Source: Sporosarcina cascadiensis (GTDB lineage: Bacteria > Bacillota > Bacilli > Bacillales_A > Planococcaceae). Taken from it: DNA of 64,000 bases. The stretch covers positions 109,705 through 173,704 of the forward strand of contig NZ_WHVV01000009.1 in NCBI RefSeq assembly GCF_009650995.1. Direction: 5' to 3'. Positions 43,253 through 50,711 of this stretch are shown here, one piece after another. Numbering within the stretch: the first letter of the stretch is position 1; every line of letters begins with the position of its first letter. The position numbers and the translations under genes are program-made. The notes below the pieces were generated by a model, which was given only the letters and a program-made list of their open reading frames with translations, was not told the DNA's origin and did not search any database.

Positions 43253-45023
43253 GCAGGTGAATCTGTCCGCCAAAGACCAGCTGAAAACATTTATGCGACT
43301 GGCGCGTTATGTCCTGCCATTTAAACGAAGTGCATTCATTGCGATGGTTCTGCTGATGATTACAGTTACGGCAACAGTTGTCGGTCCGCTGATCATCCAG
43401 CTATTTATCGATGACTATGTCGTGCTGCGTGAATTTCCTGCACGGCAGGTCTGGATCATTGCGATTGCTTATGTGGGACTGCAGCTGGTAAACGTCATTG
43501 CGCTGTATTTTGAAACGCTGCGTTTCCAGGAACTTGCGCTGTCGATTATCCAGCAATTACGAATTGACGTATTTACGAAAGTACAGAAAATGGGACTGCG
43601 TTATTTTGATCAGACACCTGCGGGCGGCATCGTTTCACGGGTAACGAATGATACGGAGTCGATCAAGGAAATGTTTGACAATGTGGCGGTAACCTTTCTG
43701 CAGGCGATTTTCGGTCTGATAGGTGTTTACATTGCGCTGTTTTCATTAGATGCAAGATTGGCACTTTATACATTGGTGCTGTTGCCGCTGTTCCTGGTGA
43801 TTGTATCGGTATACCGTTATTACAGTGCGGATTTTTATCAGGATATCCGCGAACGGCTCAGTCAGCTGAACGCGAAAATTTCCGAGTCACTTTCAGGAAT
43901 GGGAATGATTCAGGCATTTCGTCAGGAAAAGCGGCTGTCTGATGAATTCATTGAGGTCAATGAAGGGCATTATCGTGCAGGGATGCGAAACATCAAGTTC
44001 GACAGTCTGCTGCTTGGACCGTTTATCGATTTGCTGTATACCGCCACGGTCATTGCAGCGCTCAGTTACTTTGGTGTGACATCTTTGACGACTGCGGTGG
44101 ATGTTGGGATTATCTATGCGTTTACTGCGCTGCTTACTCGGTTGTTTCAGCCGGTTCAGCAAGTGATGCAGCGGATGTCCATGTTCCAGCAGGCAATCGT
44201 TTCGGCATCACGGGTTTTCGCGTTAATTGATGATCCGCAGCTGGAGCCTGTCCAAACGGCCGGAACAAATGAAAAAATAACGGACGGTAAGATCGAATTT
44301 CGCAATATAACATTCAGTTATGATGGAAGGAACGAAGTGCTGAAAAATATTGCCTTTACTGCAAATGCCGGCGAAACAGTCGCGCTTGTCGGCCATACAG
44401 GGAGCGGGAAGAGTTCCATCATTAACCTGTTTATGCGTTTCTATGAATATGAGCAGGGCGAAATCCTGATAGACGGTGTTTCATTGAAAGACTATTCAAT
44501 GGAAGAATTGCGGATGAAAGTCGGATTGGTTCTGCAAGACCCGTTCATGTTCTACGGAGATATCACAAGCAATATCAGGCTGCATAATTCCGCGCTGACT
44601 GACCGGGATGTCAGGGAAGCAGCTGAATTTGTACAGGCAGACCGTTTCATTGAGGAGTTTCCGGAAGGCTATCAGCACAAAGTGTCAGAAAGAGGTTCTA
44701 CATTTTCGAGCGGCCAGCGTCAGCTGATTGCATTTGCACGGACTATGGCCATGCAGCCGAAGATTTTAGTGCTCGACGAAGCGACGGCGAATATTGATAC
44801 GGAAACGGAAGTGGCGATTCAGTCAAGCCTGGCGAAAATGCGGGAAGGCCGCACGACGATTGCGATTGCTCACAGACTCAGTACCATACAGGATGCTGAA
44901 CTGATTCTCGTATTGCATCACGGTGAAATTGTTGAAAAAGGGACACATCTTGAATTGCTGGCAAGAAAAGGATTGTATTATACGATGTATGAACTGCAAA
45001 ACGGTGTACAGGAGAATAGCTGA
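43245..45023 (+). CDS. ABC exporter half-transporter with canonical Walker B (YheH/BmrD-like)
   Basis: 592 residues from ATG 43245 (AAGGAGGCG upstream): six transmembrane helices (about 25-310), Walker A GHTGSGKS, signature variant FSSGQRQ and canonical Walker B ILVLDEATANID with Glu. In heterodimers the degenerate site is built from the partner's Walker A/B and this subunit's signature, so the non-standard SSGQ here and the Asp in the partner agree with one inactive and one active site. Forms the exporter with the preceding gene. Confidence 0.88.
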   Translation: MNKQVNLSAKDQLKTFMRLARYVLPFKRSAFIAMVLLMITVTATVVGPLIIQLFIDDYVVLREFPARQVWIIAIAYVGLQLVNVIALYFETLRFQELALSIIQQLRIDVFTKVQKMGLRYFDQTPAGGIVSRVTNDTESIKEMFDNVAVTFLQAIFGLIGVYIALFSLDARLALYTLVLLPLFLVIVSVYRYYSADFYQDIRERLSQLNAKISESLSGMGMIQAFRQEKRLSDEFIEVNEGHYRAGMRNIKFDSLLLGPFIDLLYTATVIAALSYFGVTSLTTAVDVGIIYAFTALLTRLFQPVQQVMQRMSMFQQAIVSASRVFALIDDPQLEPVQTAGTNEKITDGKIEFRNITFSYDGRNEVLKNIAFTANAGETVALVGHTGSGKSSIINLFMRFYEYEQGEILIDGVSLKDYSMEELRMKVGLVLQDPFMFYGDITSNIRLHNSALTDRDVREAAEFVQADRFIEEFPEGYQHKVSERGSTFSSGQRQLIAFARTMAMQPKILVLDEATANIDTETEVAIQSSLAKMREGRTTIAIAHRLSTIQDAELILVLHHGEIVEKGTHLELLARKGLYYTMYELQNGVQENS

Positions 45024-45159
45024 TAGATTGTCAAAAAGATTTCACAAACAAATGAAGCGTAATCTATAGACAGTTTTGGTACGATAGAGTGGGAAAGTTG
45101 ACAGAACAGAAATGATCTGTCAGCTTTCTACTATTCCTGATCATGAAGGAGGAATTACT

Positions 45160-45870
45160 TTGGGGGCGGATGTGAATATATTCTTTGCGTTCGGTGCAGG
45201 TTTTTTAAGTTTCATCTCTCCTTGCGTGCTGCCACTATACCCGGCCTTTATATCGTATATCACCGGTATGTCACTGGATGATTTGGGTGATAAGTCAAAA
45301 GGAATGAGCCGTACCGGTATTTTACATACGCTGTTCTTTTTACTTGGGTTCTCTGTAGTATTCGTTATTCTGGGATTCAGTACATCGTTCATTGGCTCGA
45401 TTTTCTTACAGTATCAAGATTTAATCCGTCAGCTTGGCGCGATTTTCATTGTGATTTTTGGTCTGATGACAATCGGATTATTCAAACCGGAATTTTTGAT
45501 GAAAGAGAAAAAACTGCAATTTAAAAACCGTCCGGCAGGTTATTTCGGTACAGCGCTGATCGGACTTGCTTTCTCGGCAGGGTGGCAGCCGTGTATGGGA
45601 CCCATAATCGGTGCGATCATCTACCTGGCGGCTACAAACCCAGCTTCGAGTATGCTGTATATGATGCTCTACGTGCTCGGCTTTGCGATTCCATTCTTCT
45701 TCCTGTCATTCTTCATCACAAGAATCAGCTGGATCCGCAGACACAGCATGACGATCACTAAGGCAGGCGGATATTTGATGATTGTATTTGGTATTGTGCT
45801 GTTCTTTAACGGCATGGTCTATTTCACTAGTCTGCTCAGCCCGATTTTCGGTGATTTCCAGGGCTTCTAA
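45160..45870 (+). CDS. ccdA: Cytochrome c biogenesis membrane protein CcdA
   Basis: Moves reducing equivalents across the membrane to keep extracytoplasmic thiols (apocytochrome c, spore proteins) reduced. Six transmembrane helices; the redox cysteines lie in SFISPCVLPLYP and GWQPCMGP. TTG 45160 with GAAGGAGGA upstream gives 236 residues and aligns with B. subtilis CcdA; longer versions are unlikely. Followed by a thioredoxin-like gene and ccdC. Confidence 0.94.
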   Translation: MGADVNIFFAFGAGFLSFISPCVLPLYPAFISYITGMSLDDLGDKSKGMSRTGILHTLFFLLGFSVVFVILGFSTSFIGSIFLQYQDLIRQLGAIFIVIFGLMTIGLFKPEFLMKEKKLQFKNRPAGYFGTALIGLAFSAGWQPCMGPIIGAIIYLAATNPASSMLYMMLYVLGFAIPFFFLSFFITRISWIRRHSMTITKAGGYLMIVFGIVLFFNGMVYFTSLLSPIFGDFQGF

Positions 45871-45903
45871 TGAAAAAGTAATCAAACAGAGGAGAGGTGC
45901 AGT

Positions 45904-46236
45904 ATGCAGGAGATTCATTCATTTAATGAGTGGCAATCCCTATTGAACAGCTCCAAGCAATTTCTGTTGTTTGTAAAAACCGATCATTGTTCTGTTTGTG
46001 AAGGACTTTATCCGCAAGTGGCGGCACTCGGGGAATCCTATGCATTTCCGTTTTACCGCGTGAATGCCGCGGAAGTTCCTGAACTTGCAGGCCAGCTCGG
46101 ACTCTTTACAGCCCCTGTTGTGTTATTGTTCCATCAGCAAAGGGAAATGGCGCGTTTTGCACGGATCGTTCCAATGAATGATTTGACAAGGCGGATGGAT
46201 GATCTAGAAGAGTGGGGGAAAGCAGAAGATGAGTAA
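45904..46236 (+). CDS. Thioredoxin family protein with CSVC motif
   Basis: A 110-residue thioredoxin fold with Cys29-Ser30-Val31-Cys32 and a likely cis-Pro in FTAPVV. No signal peptide, so cytoplasmic. It sits between ccdA and ccdC, where B. subtilis has the response-regulator-like ccdB (yneI), and overlaps ccdC by 8 bases. A role as electron donor to CcdA is a reasonable inference from the operon; the CSVC motif differs from the usual CGPC, so redox potential may differ. Confidence 0.82.
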   Translation: MQEIHSFNEWQSLLNSSKQFLLFVKTDHCSVCEGLYPQVAALGESYAFPFYRVNAAEVPELAGQLGLFTAPVVLLFHQQREMARFARIVPMNDLTRRMDDLEEWGKAEDE

Positions 46237-46744
46237 GCTGCAAGATTTAGTCGATTATATTTTCACAAGCATTCCGCCGGTCTATCTGATTATCGGTTCG
46301 ACAGTAATTTTTCTTGTAATGACAACATTTGTTTATACGATGCGGGCGAAAGCATCGAATAAGCCGATACAGGTTAAGAAAATAATTTTGCCGCCGCTAT
46401 TCATGTCGACCGGGATGCTGATGTTCTTGTTTGACGAGTTTCAGGTTCCCTGGACACAGGTTCTCGAAGCGAGTCTCGTCGGATTAATCTTCTCGGCTTT
46501 CTTAATCAAAACAACGAAGTTCGAAATGAAGGAAGATGGGATTTACTTAAAGAAATCTAAAGCTTTCCTTATTATTTTGTTCAGTCTGCTGATTTTGCGG
46601 ATGATTGGTAAAATCGTACTCAGCAACTCAATTGATGTGGGCGAGCTTGGCGGAATGTTCTTCATTCTGGCATTCTCCATGATTCTGCCTTGGCGGATTG
46701 GGATGCTCGTGAAATATAAGAAACTCGAAAAAAACATAAAATAA
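46229..46744 (+). CDS. ccdC: CcdC family membrane protein
   Basis: A 171-residue protein with four or five hydrophobic segments (for example residues 14-32, 50-65, 110-130, 137-158), matching CcdC/YneJ of B. subtilis, which lies in the ccdA operon but is not essential for cytochrome c synthesis. The start overlaps the thioredoxin gene, so the three genes ccdA-trx-ccdC form one operon. Confidence 0.85.
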   Translation: MSKLQDLVDYIFTSIPPVYLIIGSTVIFLVMTTFVYTMRAKASNKPIQVKKIILPPLFMSTGMLMFLFDEFQVPWTQVLEASLVGLIFSAFLIKTTKFEMKEDGIYLKKSKAFLIILFSLLILRMIGKIVLSNSIDVGELGGMFFILAFSMILPWRIGMLVKYKKLEKNIK

Positions 46745-46779
46745 AAGCAATCTGTCCTTTTATGGGCAGATTGCTTTTT
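46744..46779. terminator. Bidirectional terminator between ccdC and yneK
   Basis: Arms AAAGCAATCTG (46744-46754) and CAGATTGCTTT (46767-46777), with T-rich ends on both strands. Confidence 0.85.
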
Positions 46780-46785
46780 CACTTA

Positions 46786-47211
46786 TCAGCCGAATAAATG
46801 TTCATACGGCTGCATGTCGACATCCATTTCATTCAGCTTTTTGCGAAGAAAGTTGTGATCCCGCTTAGGTGTCGCGAGAATATATCCTTTAATAATATGG
46901 TCAAATTCAATTGTTTTTGCGCGGTCTTCCAATGCGATCTGTCCAATTTTTGAAGCGATTTTCTGCTTCGCTACATCACGGAATAATTCAGGTACCGGCG
47001 TAACCAGTTCATTTAACATTCCTTTAGCTTCGGGGTTCCATAAATGCAGTGATTTGTTGACATAATGCTCTTCCCAGTCCAATGTCGATTTGCCGTCTTC
47101 TTTCGGAAAGACTTTCAGGAACTTTCGGAACATGAAAAATCCGCCGATACCGAATAAACCGATCATTACAATGCCCCAGAATAAGATAAACCACATAAAT
47201 AGGTCCTGCAC
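46786..47211 (-). CDS. yneK: DUF2621 membrane protein, YneK-like
   Basis: A 141-residue protein with one N-terminal transmembrane helix (about 4-28) and a charged cytoplasmic domain (SKIGQIALEDRAKTIEFDHIIKGYILATPKRDHNFLRKKL). The C-terminal part recalls a PCP_red-like/DUF2621 domain. Convergent with ccdC, as yneK is near yneJ in B. subtilis. Function unknown. Confidence 0.75.
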   Translation of the reverse strand: MQDLFMWFILFWGIVMIGLFGIGGFFMFRKFLKVFPKEDGKSTLDWEEHYVNKSLHLWNPEAKGMLNELVTPVPELFRDVAKQKIASKIGQIALEDRAKTIEFDHIIKGYILATPKRDHNFLRKKLNEMDVDMQPYEHLFG

Positions 47212-47328
47212 AGTTATTCACCTCTTCCATTCTACTCTCCATTATAGAATCATTTGAAAAATATTTCACTAACAAAGTATCCTTTTTGATCTTTCACTCT
47301 ATATAGAGGGTGAAAGGAGGTGATACAC

Positions 47329-47553
47329 ATGGCAGCTACACTGGAATTCAATTCTGCAGCCGGCAAGATTCACTTCAACGCTGGAACGAATGAAAAGGGC
47401 AGCATCATCCGCAAGGTCAAGACGTACAAGAATCTCAACAGCCAGTCTTCAGCAGACAGCCTGCATATTGCATTGACTCAATTAGCTTCTTTATCAAGCT
47501 ACTTGCTGATCAAAGTTGAGAAGGTCGTAACAGAAGAAATACAAAATGACTAA
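47329..47553 (+). CDS. DUF1659 family small protein
   Basis: 74 residues, no membrane segment. It resembles the DUF1659 family; those proteins often stand next to DUF2922 and YvrJ proteins, as here. ATG 47329 follows a near-perfect AAAGGAGGTGA, so it should be well translated. Function unknown. Confidence 0.8.
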   Translation: MAATLEFNSAAGKIHFNAGTNEKGSIIRKVKTYKNLNSQSSADSLHIALTQLASLSSYLLIKVEKVVTEEIQND

Positions 47554-47576
47554 GGAAGAAAAGGAGGAACGGGAAA

Positions 47577-47795
47577 ATGGCAAAAGTATTGGAATTGAAC
47601 TTTTTGACGGCAGCTGAAGAACCGGTGAAATTGACTGTGGAGGCTCCAAGAGACAATGTAACAGCGGAACAAGTGGAATCAGCTATGCAGCAAGTGATCA
47701 ACAGCGGAGTATTTGTTGTAGAAGATTCTCCGTTGGCACAAATTAAAAGTGCACGGATTGTAGAGCGGGATACGCAGGTTCTACTGACACGTTAA
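47577..47795 (+). CDS. DUF2922 family small protein
   Basis: 72 residues, soluble, with a mixed alpha/beta pattern (VLELNFLTAAEEPVKLTVE, then TAEQVESAMQQVINSG and IKSARIVERDTQVLL). DUF2922 proteins are nearly always encoded beside DUF1659; the two probably act together. AAGGAGG ribosome site, 23 bases after the DUF1659 gene. A terminator-like hairpin follows it. Confidence 0.82.
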   Translation: MAKVLELNFLTAAEEPVKLTVEAPRDNVTAEQVESAMQQVINSGVFVVEDSPLAQIKSARIVERDTQVLLTR

Positions 47796-47803
47796 TAGCA
47801 GGA

Positions 47804-47833
47804 GCCGGCATTCTACGGAATGCCGGCTTTTTT
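47804..47833 (+). terminator. Internal terminator between DUF2922 and yvrJ
   Basis: Arms GCCGGCATT (47804-47812) and AATGCCGGC (47819-47827), plus T-run. It stands inside the three-gene group and would reduce yvrJ transcription. Confidence 0.85.
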
Positions 47834-47862
47834 ACATCCAAAGAAGAAAGGAGGAGACGCAA

Positions 47863-47991
47863 ATGGAGCATTGGCTGCAACTCATTCAGGACGTGGGATT
47901 TCCGATATTCGTATCGTTTTACCTGCTGCACAGGCTTGAAGTAAAGCTTGAAGCAATCCATGAAGTTCTCTCCGATATAAAAAACCGCTGA
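47863..47991 (+). CDS. YvrJ family small membrane protein
   Basis: 42 residues from ATG 47863 to TGA 47989-47991, with an excellent AAAGGAGGAG ribosome site. One hydrophobic segment (about residues 5-22) then an amphipathic charged helix (LEVKLEAIHEVLSDIKNR). Matches the YvrJ family by size, layout and its DUF1659/DUF2922 neighbours. Function unknown. Confidence 0.8.
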   Translation: MEHWLQLIQDVGFPIFVSFYLLHRLEVKLEAIHEVLSDIKNR

Positions 47992-48108
47992 ACTTCATGA
48001 GAACTTCATGAAACCGTCAATGTTTAGCCAAATAGGAACAGACCTCCGCCTTGTTTGATAAAGGAACTTTCGATATGATGAAGTGACTATTACAAGGTGG
48101 AGGAATCA

Positions 48109-48744
48109 ATGATGAAGAAAAAGTTTTTGGTGCTGCTGACACTCATATTTGTGCTCGTGCTGAGTGCGTGCGGCGGTGGATTTAAGCCTGATCACAAGTA
48201 CAAAGTGGAACCATTTGAATTTACCAATCAAGATCATGAAAAAGTGTCGAATGAAGATTTGAAAGGCGAAGTATGGCTGGCACAGTTTATTTTCACAGTT
48301 TGTGAAGATGCGTGCCCGCCGATGATGAGCAATATGTTCACGCTGCAAAAGAAATTGCAGGAAAAAAATGTGGAGGATTACAAAGTAGTGGCCTTCAGCA
48401 TTGATCCTGAAACGGATACGCCGGAAGCTTTAAAAGATTATATGGAAGCATTTGTTGCGCTTACGGACAATGATAAGAAGGAACTCGGAGTTGACGATCA
48501 GCATCTGCGTGATAAATGGGAGCTGCTCACAGGCTATGATATGAAAACGATCGAGAAGCTGGCGGCGTCTTCATTCAAACAAGTCGTGAAAGAAATTCCG
48601 AACAGTAACCAAGTGCTGCACAGTGTTTCATTCGGCCTGGTGAATCAGGATGGGGAAGTCGTAAAATTATATGACGGGCGAGATGATGTTCCTTATGATA
48701 CAATCGTAAAAGACATGAAAGCGCTGATTAAAGAAGGCAACTAA
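48109..48744 (+). CDS. SCO1/SenC family copper chaperone lipoprotein
   Basis: Delivers copper to the CuA site of cytochrome c oxidase or reduces its cysteines. Lipoprotein signal with lipobox LSAC (Cys21), then a thioredoxin-like fold with the copper-binding Cys65-x-x-x-Cys69 (FTVCEDACP) and His171 (VLHSVSF). Two consecutive ATGs (48109, 48112) follow GGTGGAGGA. B. subtilis YpmQ is the likely counterpart. Lies 20 bases before a cell-wall enzyme gene. Confidence 0.9.
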   Translation: MMKKKFLVLLTLIFVLVLSACGGGFKPDHKYKVEPFEFTNQDHEKVSNEDLKGEVWLAQFIFTVCEDACPPMMSNMFTLQKKLQEKNVEDYKVVAFSIDPETDTPEALKDYMEAFVALTDNDKKELGVDDQHLRDKWELLTGYDMKTIEKLAASSFKQVVKEIPNSNQVLHSVSFGLVNQDGEVVKLYDGRDDVPYDTIVKDMKALIKEGN

Positions 48745-48764
48745 GATGGGGAAGAGGTGAGGCA

Positions 48765-49445
48765 ATGAAGAAAAAAAAGGTCAGTCGGTCAATCCGTATA
48801 AAAATCGCCTTCCTGATCTTTTTAATACCCGTTGCCGTCACCGTCTTCACGATTGCTGCAATCCTTTGGACAAGTATTGAAAATAATGACGTCATCAGGA
48901 AATCTGCTTCGACTCTGTTAAGTATGCAGGACCGGCAGAGCGGTACCGCAATCCCGGAGGAATATATTCCGATTTACATCGCCGCGGGCAAAGAATACGG
49001 TATTCCTTGGACACTGCTCGCAGCACATCATCGGATTGAGACGCGATTCTCCACTATGAATATAGATGTATCGCCGGCAGGTGCAGAAGGTCCAATGCAG
49101 TTTATGCCCTGTACATTTGTTGGCTGGGGTTATCCGGGCTGCAAAGAACTTGGGAAGGGAAGTATCCCGGAAAAAGATAAAACCGATCCTGCAGTCATTA
49201 AAAAATATGGCGGTTACGGGGTAGATGCAAACGGAGACGGAATCGCGGACCCATTTAATATTGAAGACGCGATATTCAGTGCGGCGAACTATCTGTCCAA
49301 AAGCGGAGCGGCAGACGGTCAGATAGAAAAAGCCATCTTCCATTATAATCACAGTGAAACGTATGTAGAAGATGTGCTCTGGTTTTTTAATGAATTTGAA
49401 GAGCAGCGTAAAGCGAATGAAATGGAAATACAAGCAGCAAAATAA
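48765..49445 (+). CDS. Membrane-anchored lytic transglycosylase (lysozyme-like domain)
   Basis: 226 residues: a basic N-terminus, one transmembrane helix (about 13-36), then a goose-lysozyme-like domain outside the membrane. Likely catalytic Glu92 in AAHHRIETRFSTM; typical following motif EGPMQFMPCTF; NIEDAIFSAANYLSKSG and FHYNHSETYVEDVL complete the fold. It would cleave peptidoglycan glycan strands. Related to the N-terminal domain of CwlT-type proteins but without a peptidase domain. Confidence 0.85.
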   Translation: MKKKKVSRSIRIKIAFLIFLIPVAVTVFTIAAILWTSIENNDVIRKSASTLLSMQDRQSGTAIPEEYIPIYIAAGKEYGIPWTLLAAHHRIETRFSTMNIDVSPAGAEGPMQFMPCTFVGWGYPGCKELGKGSIPEKDKTDPAVIKKYGGYGVDANGDGIADPFNIEDAIFSAANYLSKSGAADGQIEKAIFHYNHSETYVEDVLWFFNEFEEQRKANEMEIQAAK

Positions 49446-49484
49446 AAAAGTGGAGCTTCCAATTAAGGAAGACTCCACTTTTTA
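49445..49484. terminator. Bidirectional terminator
   Basis: Arms AAAAAGTGGAGCTTCC (49445-49460) and GGAAGACTCCACTTTTT (49467-49483), one bulge/mismatch, T-runs on both strands. It separates the transglycosylase gene and the convergent GlsB-type gene. Confidence 0.85.
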
Positions 49485-49493
49485 TGTCTAAAT

Positions 49494-49748
49494 TTACGAT
49501 GCTCTGCGCATACTCTTCATAATCAGACTGACGATAAAGACAAGTACGATCGCCCCGATTAATGCTGGTAAAAAGTAGAAACTGGAGATTTGCGGACCCC
49601 ATTCACCTAACAATGCACCACCGATCCATGCACCGACAATACCTGCAATAATGTTACCAATAATGCCGCCTGGAATATCTCTGCCTACAATAAGTCCAGC
49701 TAACCAACCAATGACGCCTCCGATAATTAAGAACCAAAGAAAACTCAT
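49494..49748 (-). CDS. GlsB/YeaQ/YmgE family stress membrane protein
   Basis: 84 residues with three Gly-rich transmembrane helices (WFLIIGGVIGWLAGLIVG, then GGIIGNIIAGIVGAWIGG, then the C-terminal helix). ATG 49748 is preferred because AAGGAG abuts the earlier in-frame ATG but sits 9 bases before this one. Homologues in Bacillus are sigma-B general stress genes, and a sigma-B-like promoter is visible upstream. Molecular role unknown. Confidence 0.88.
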   Translation of the reverse strand: MSFLWFLIIGGVIGWLAGLIVGRDIPGGIIGNIIAGIVGAWIGGALLGEWGPQISSFYFLPALIGAIVLVFIVSLIMKSMRRAS

Positions 49749-49798
49749 GCTGTTCATCTCCTTTAAGAATTTGTGTGTATCTCTTGCTTAGTATTTGT

Positions 49799-49824
49799 AT
49801 TACCATTTTTTTAATACATGAAAC
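49799..49824 (-). promoter_or_regulatory. Sigma-B-like promoter of the GlsB-type gene
   Basis: Read on the minus strand: GTTTCA (49824-49819), 14-base spacer, GGTAAT (49804-49799). Each box is one base off the sigma-B consensus; distance to the start is about 50 bases. Confidence 0.5.
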
Positions 49825-49870
49825 CTTTTTTATCCTGAAGATGAAAATAAAAAAAGTTCAGACAGTTTGT

Positions 49871-50386
49871 TTACTGCTGAGACAGTGCCCAGTTATGGCC
49901 TGCCGGATTAAAGCTTGCAACGCCGCCTTGATGGATGATAATTTTATACCCTTTATTGTAGGCATCCACTGCTGTATGTAAAATACAGATATCTGTGCAG
50001 ACGCCTGTCAGATGAATTTCCGTAATGCCGCGGGCGCGCAGCTGAATATCTAAATCAGTGCCGGCAAATGCACTGTATCTTGTTTTATCCAGCCCGATAA
50101 TTTTTTGCTTATGCGCTTTGTAAAGATCATTCATTTTGCCGTAGAGATTTCTTCCTGCTGTTCCACGAATATTATGAGGAGGGAACAGGGCGTTTTCGGG
50201 ATGGTACGGATCGTCTTTTTCATGAAGATCATTTATGACGAAAACGGGCTGCTGCTGTTTGAGGAAATCCTCTGTTAACTGTACGATATAGTCTTCAAGC
50301 GCAATCCCTGGCTCGCCGCAAGTCAGTGCTCCGTCGATTGCCACGAAATCTACTGTGTAATCTACAACCAATAATGCTTTATTCAA
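49871..50386 (-). CDS. pncA: Nicotinamidase/isochorismatase-family cysteine hydrolase
   Basis: 171 residues with the catalytic triad Asp9 (LVVDYTVDF), Lys101 (GLDKTRYSAF) and Cys130 (LTGVCTDICILHTAVDAYNKGY), and a cis-peptide region before the Cys. This pattern is that of nicotinamidases, which turn nicotinamide into nicotinate for NAD salvage; a different amide or isochorismatase-like substrate remains possible. Ribosome site AAGGAG. Transcribed away from aconitase. Confidence 0.82.
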   Translation of the reverse strand: MNKALLVVDYTVDFVAIDGALTCGEPGIALEDYIVQLTEDFLKQQQPVFVINDLHEKDDPYHPENALFPPHNIRGTAGRNLYGKMNDLYKAHKQKIIGLDKTRYSAFAGTDLDIQLRARGITEIHLTGVCTDICILHTAVDAYNKGYKIIIHQGGVASFNPAGHNWALSQQ

Positions 50387-50623
50387 TTTTATCAGCTCCT
50401 TACTAGTATTCTGGCATAGTGGCGGCTGAATATCCAGACATGTGTAAAGACAGTGAGGGAAAAATCCTTTTAAAAGACAGAATTTGTATGATAGGTATCA
50501 GAAAGGAAATTCTTCCTAGTGAATTGCCGTCTATTTGAGAATCGGAATGACTAATTGAGAATTCTTAATGATATTTGATTTAGTCATTGGTTTTTCTTAT
50601 ATCAACCTATAATTTATATGTAT

Positions 50624-50652
50624 TTTACTAATCTTCTTTGCTATACTATGAT
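50624..50652 (+). promoter_or_regulatory. Promoter of the aconitase gene
   Basis: TTTACT (50624-50629), 17-base spacer, TATGAT (50647-50652). Upstream, the AT-rich stretch contains ATAA-N7-GTAT at 50609-50623, one base from the CcpC half-site pattern ATAA-N7-TTAT, but this is weak. The 325-base gap from 50387 to 50711 shows no gene. Confidence 0.5.
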
Positions 50653-50711
50653 GGAGTAGAGGAAAGATGTGTATTTATTATCTTTCAGTACATAAAGGAG
50701 GAGACCAAATC

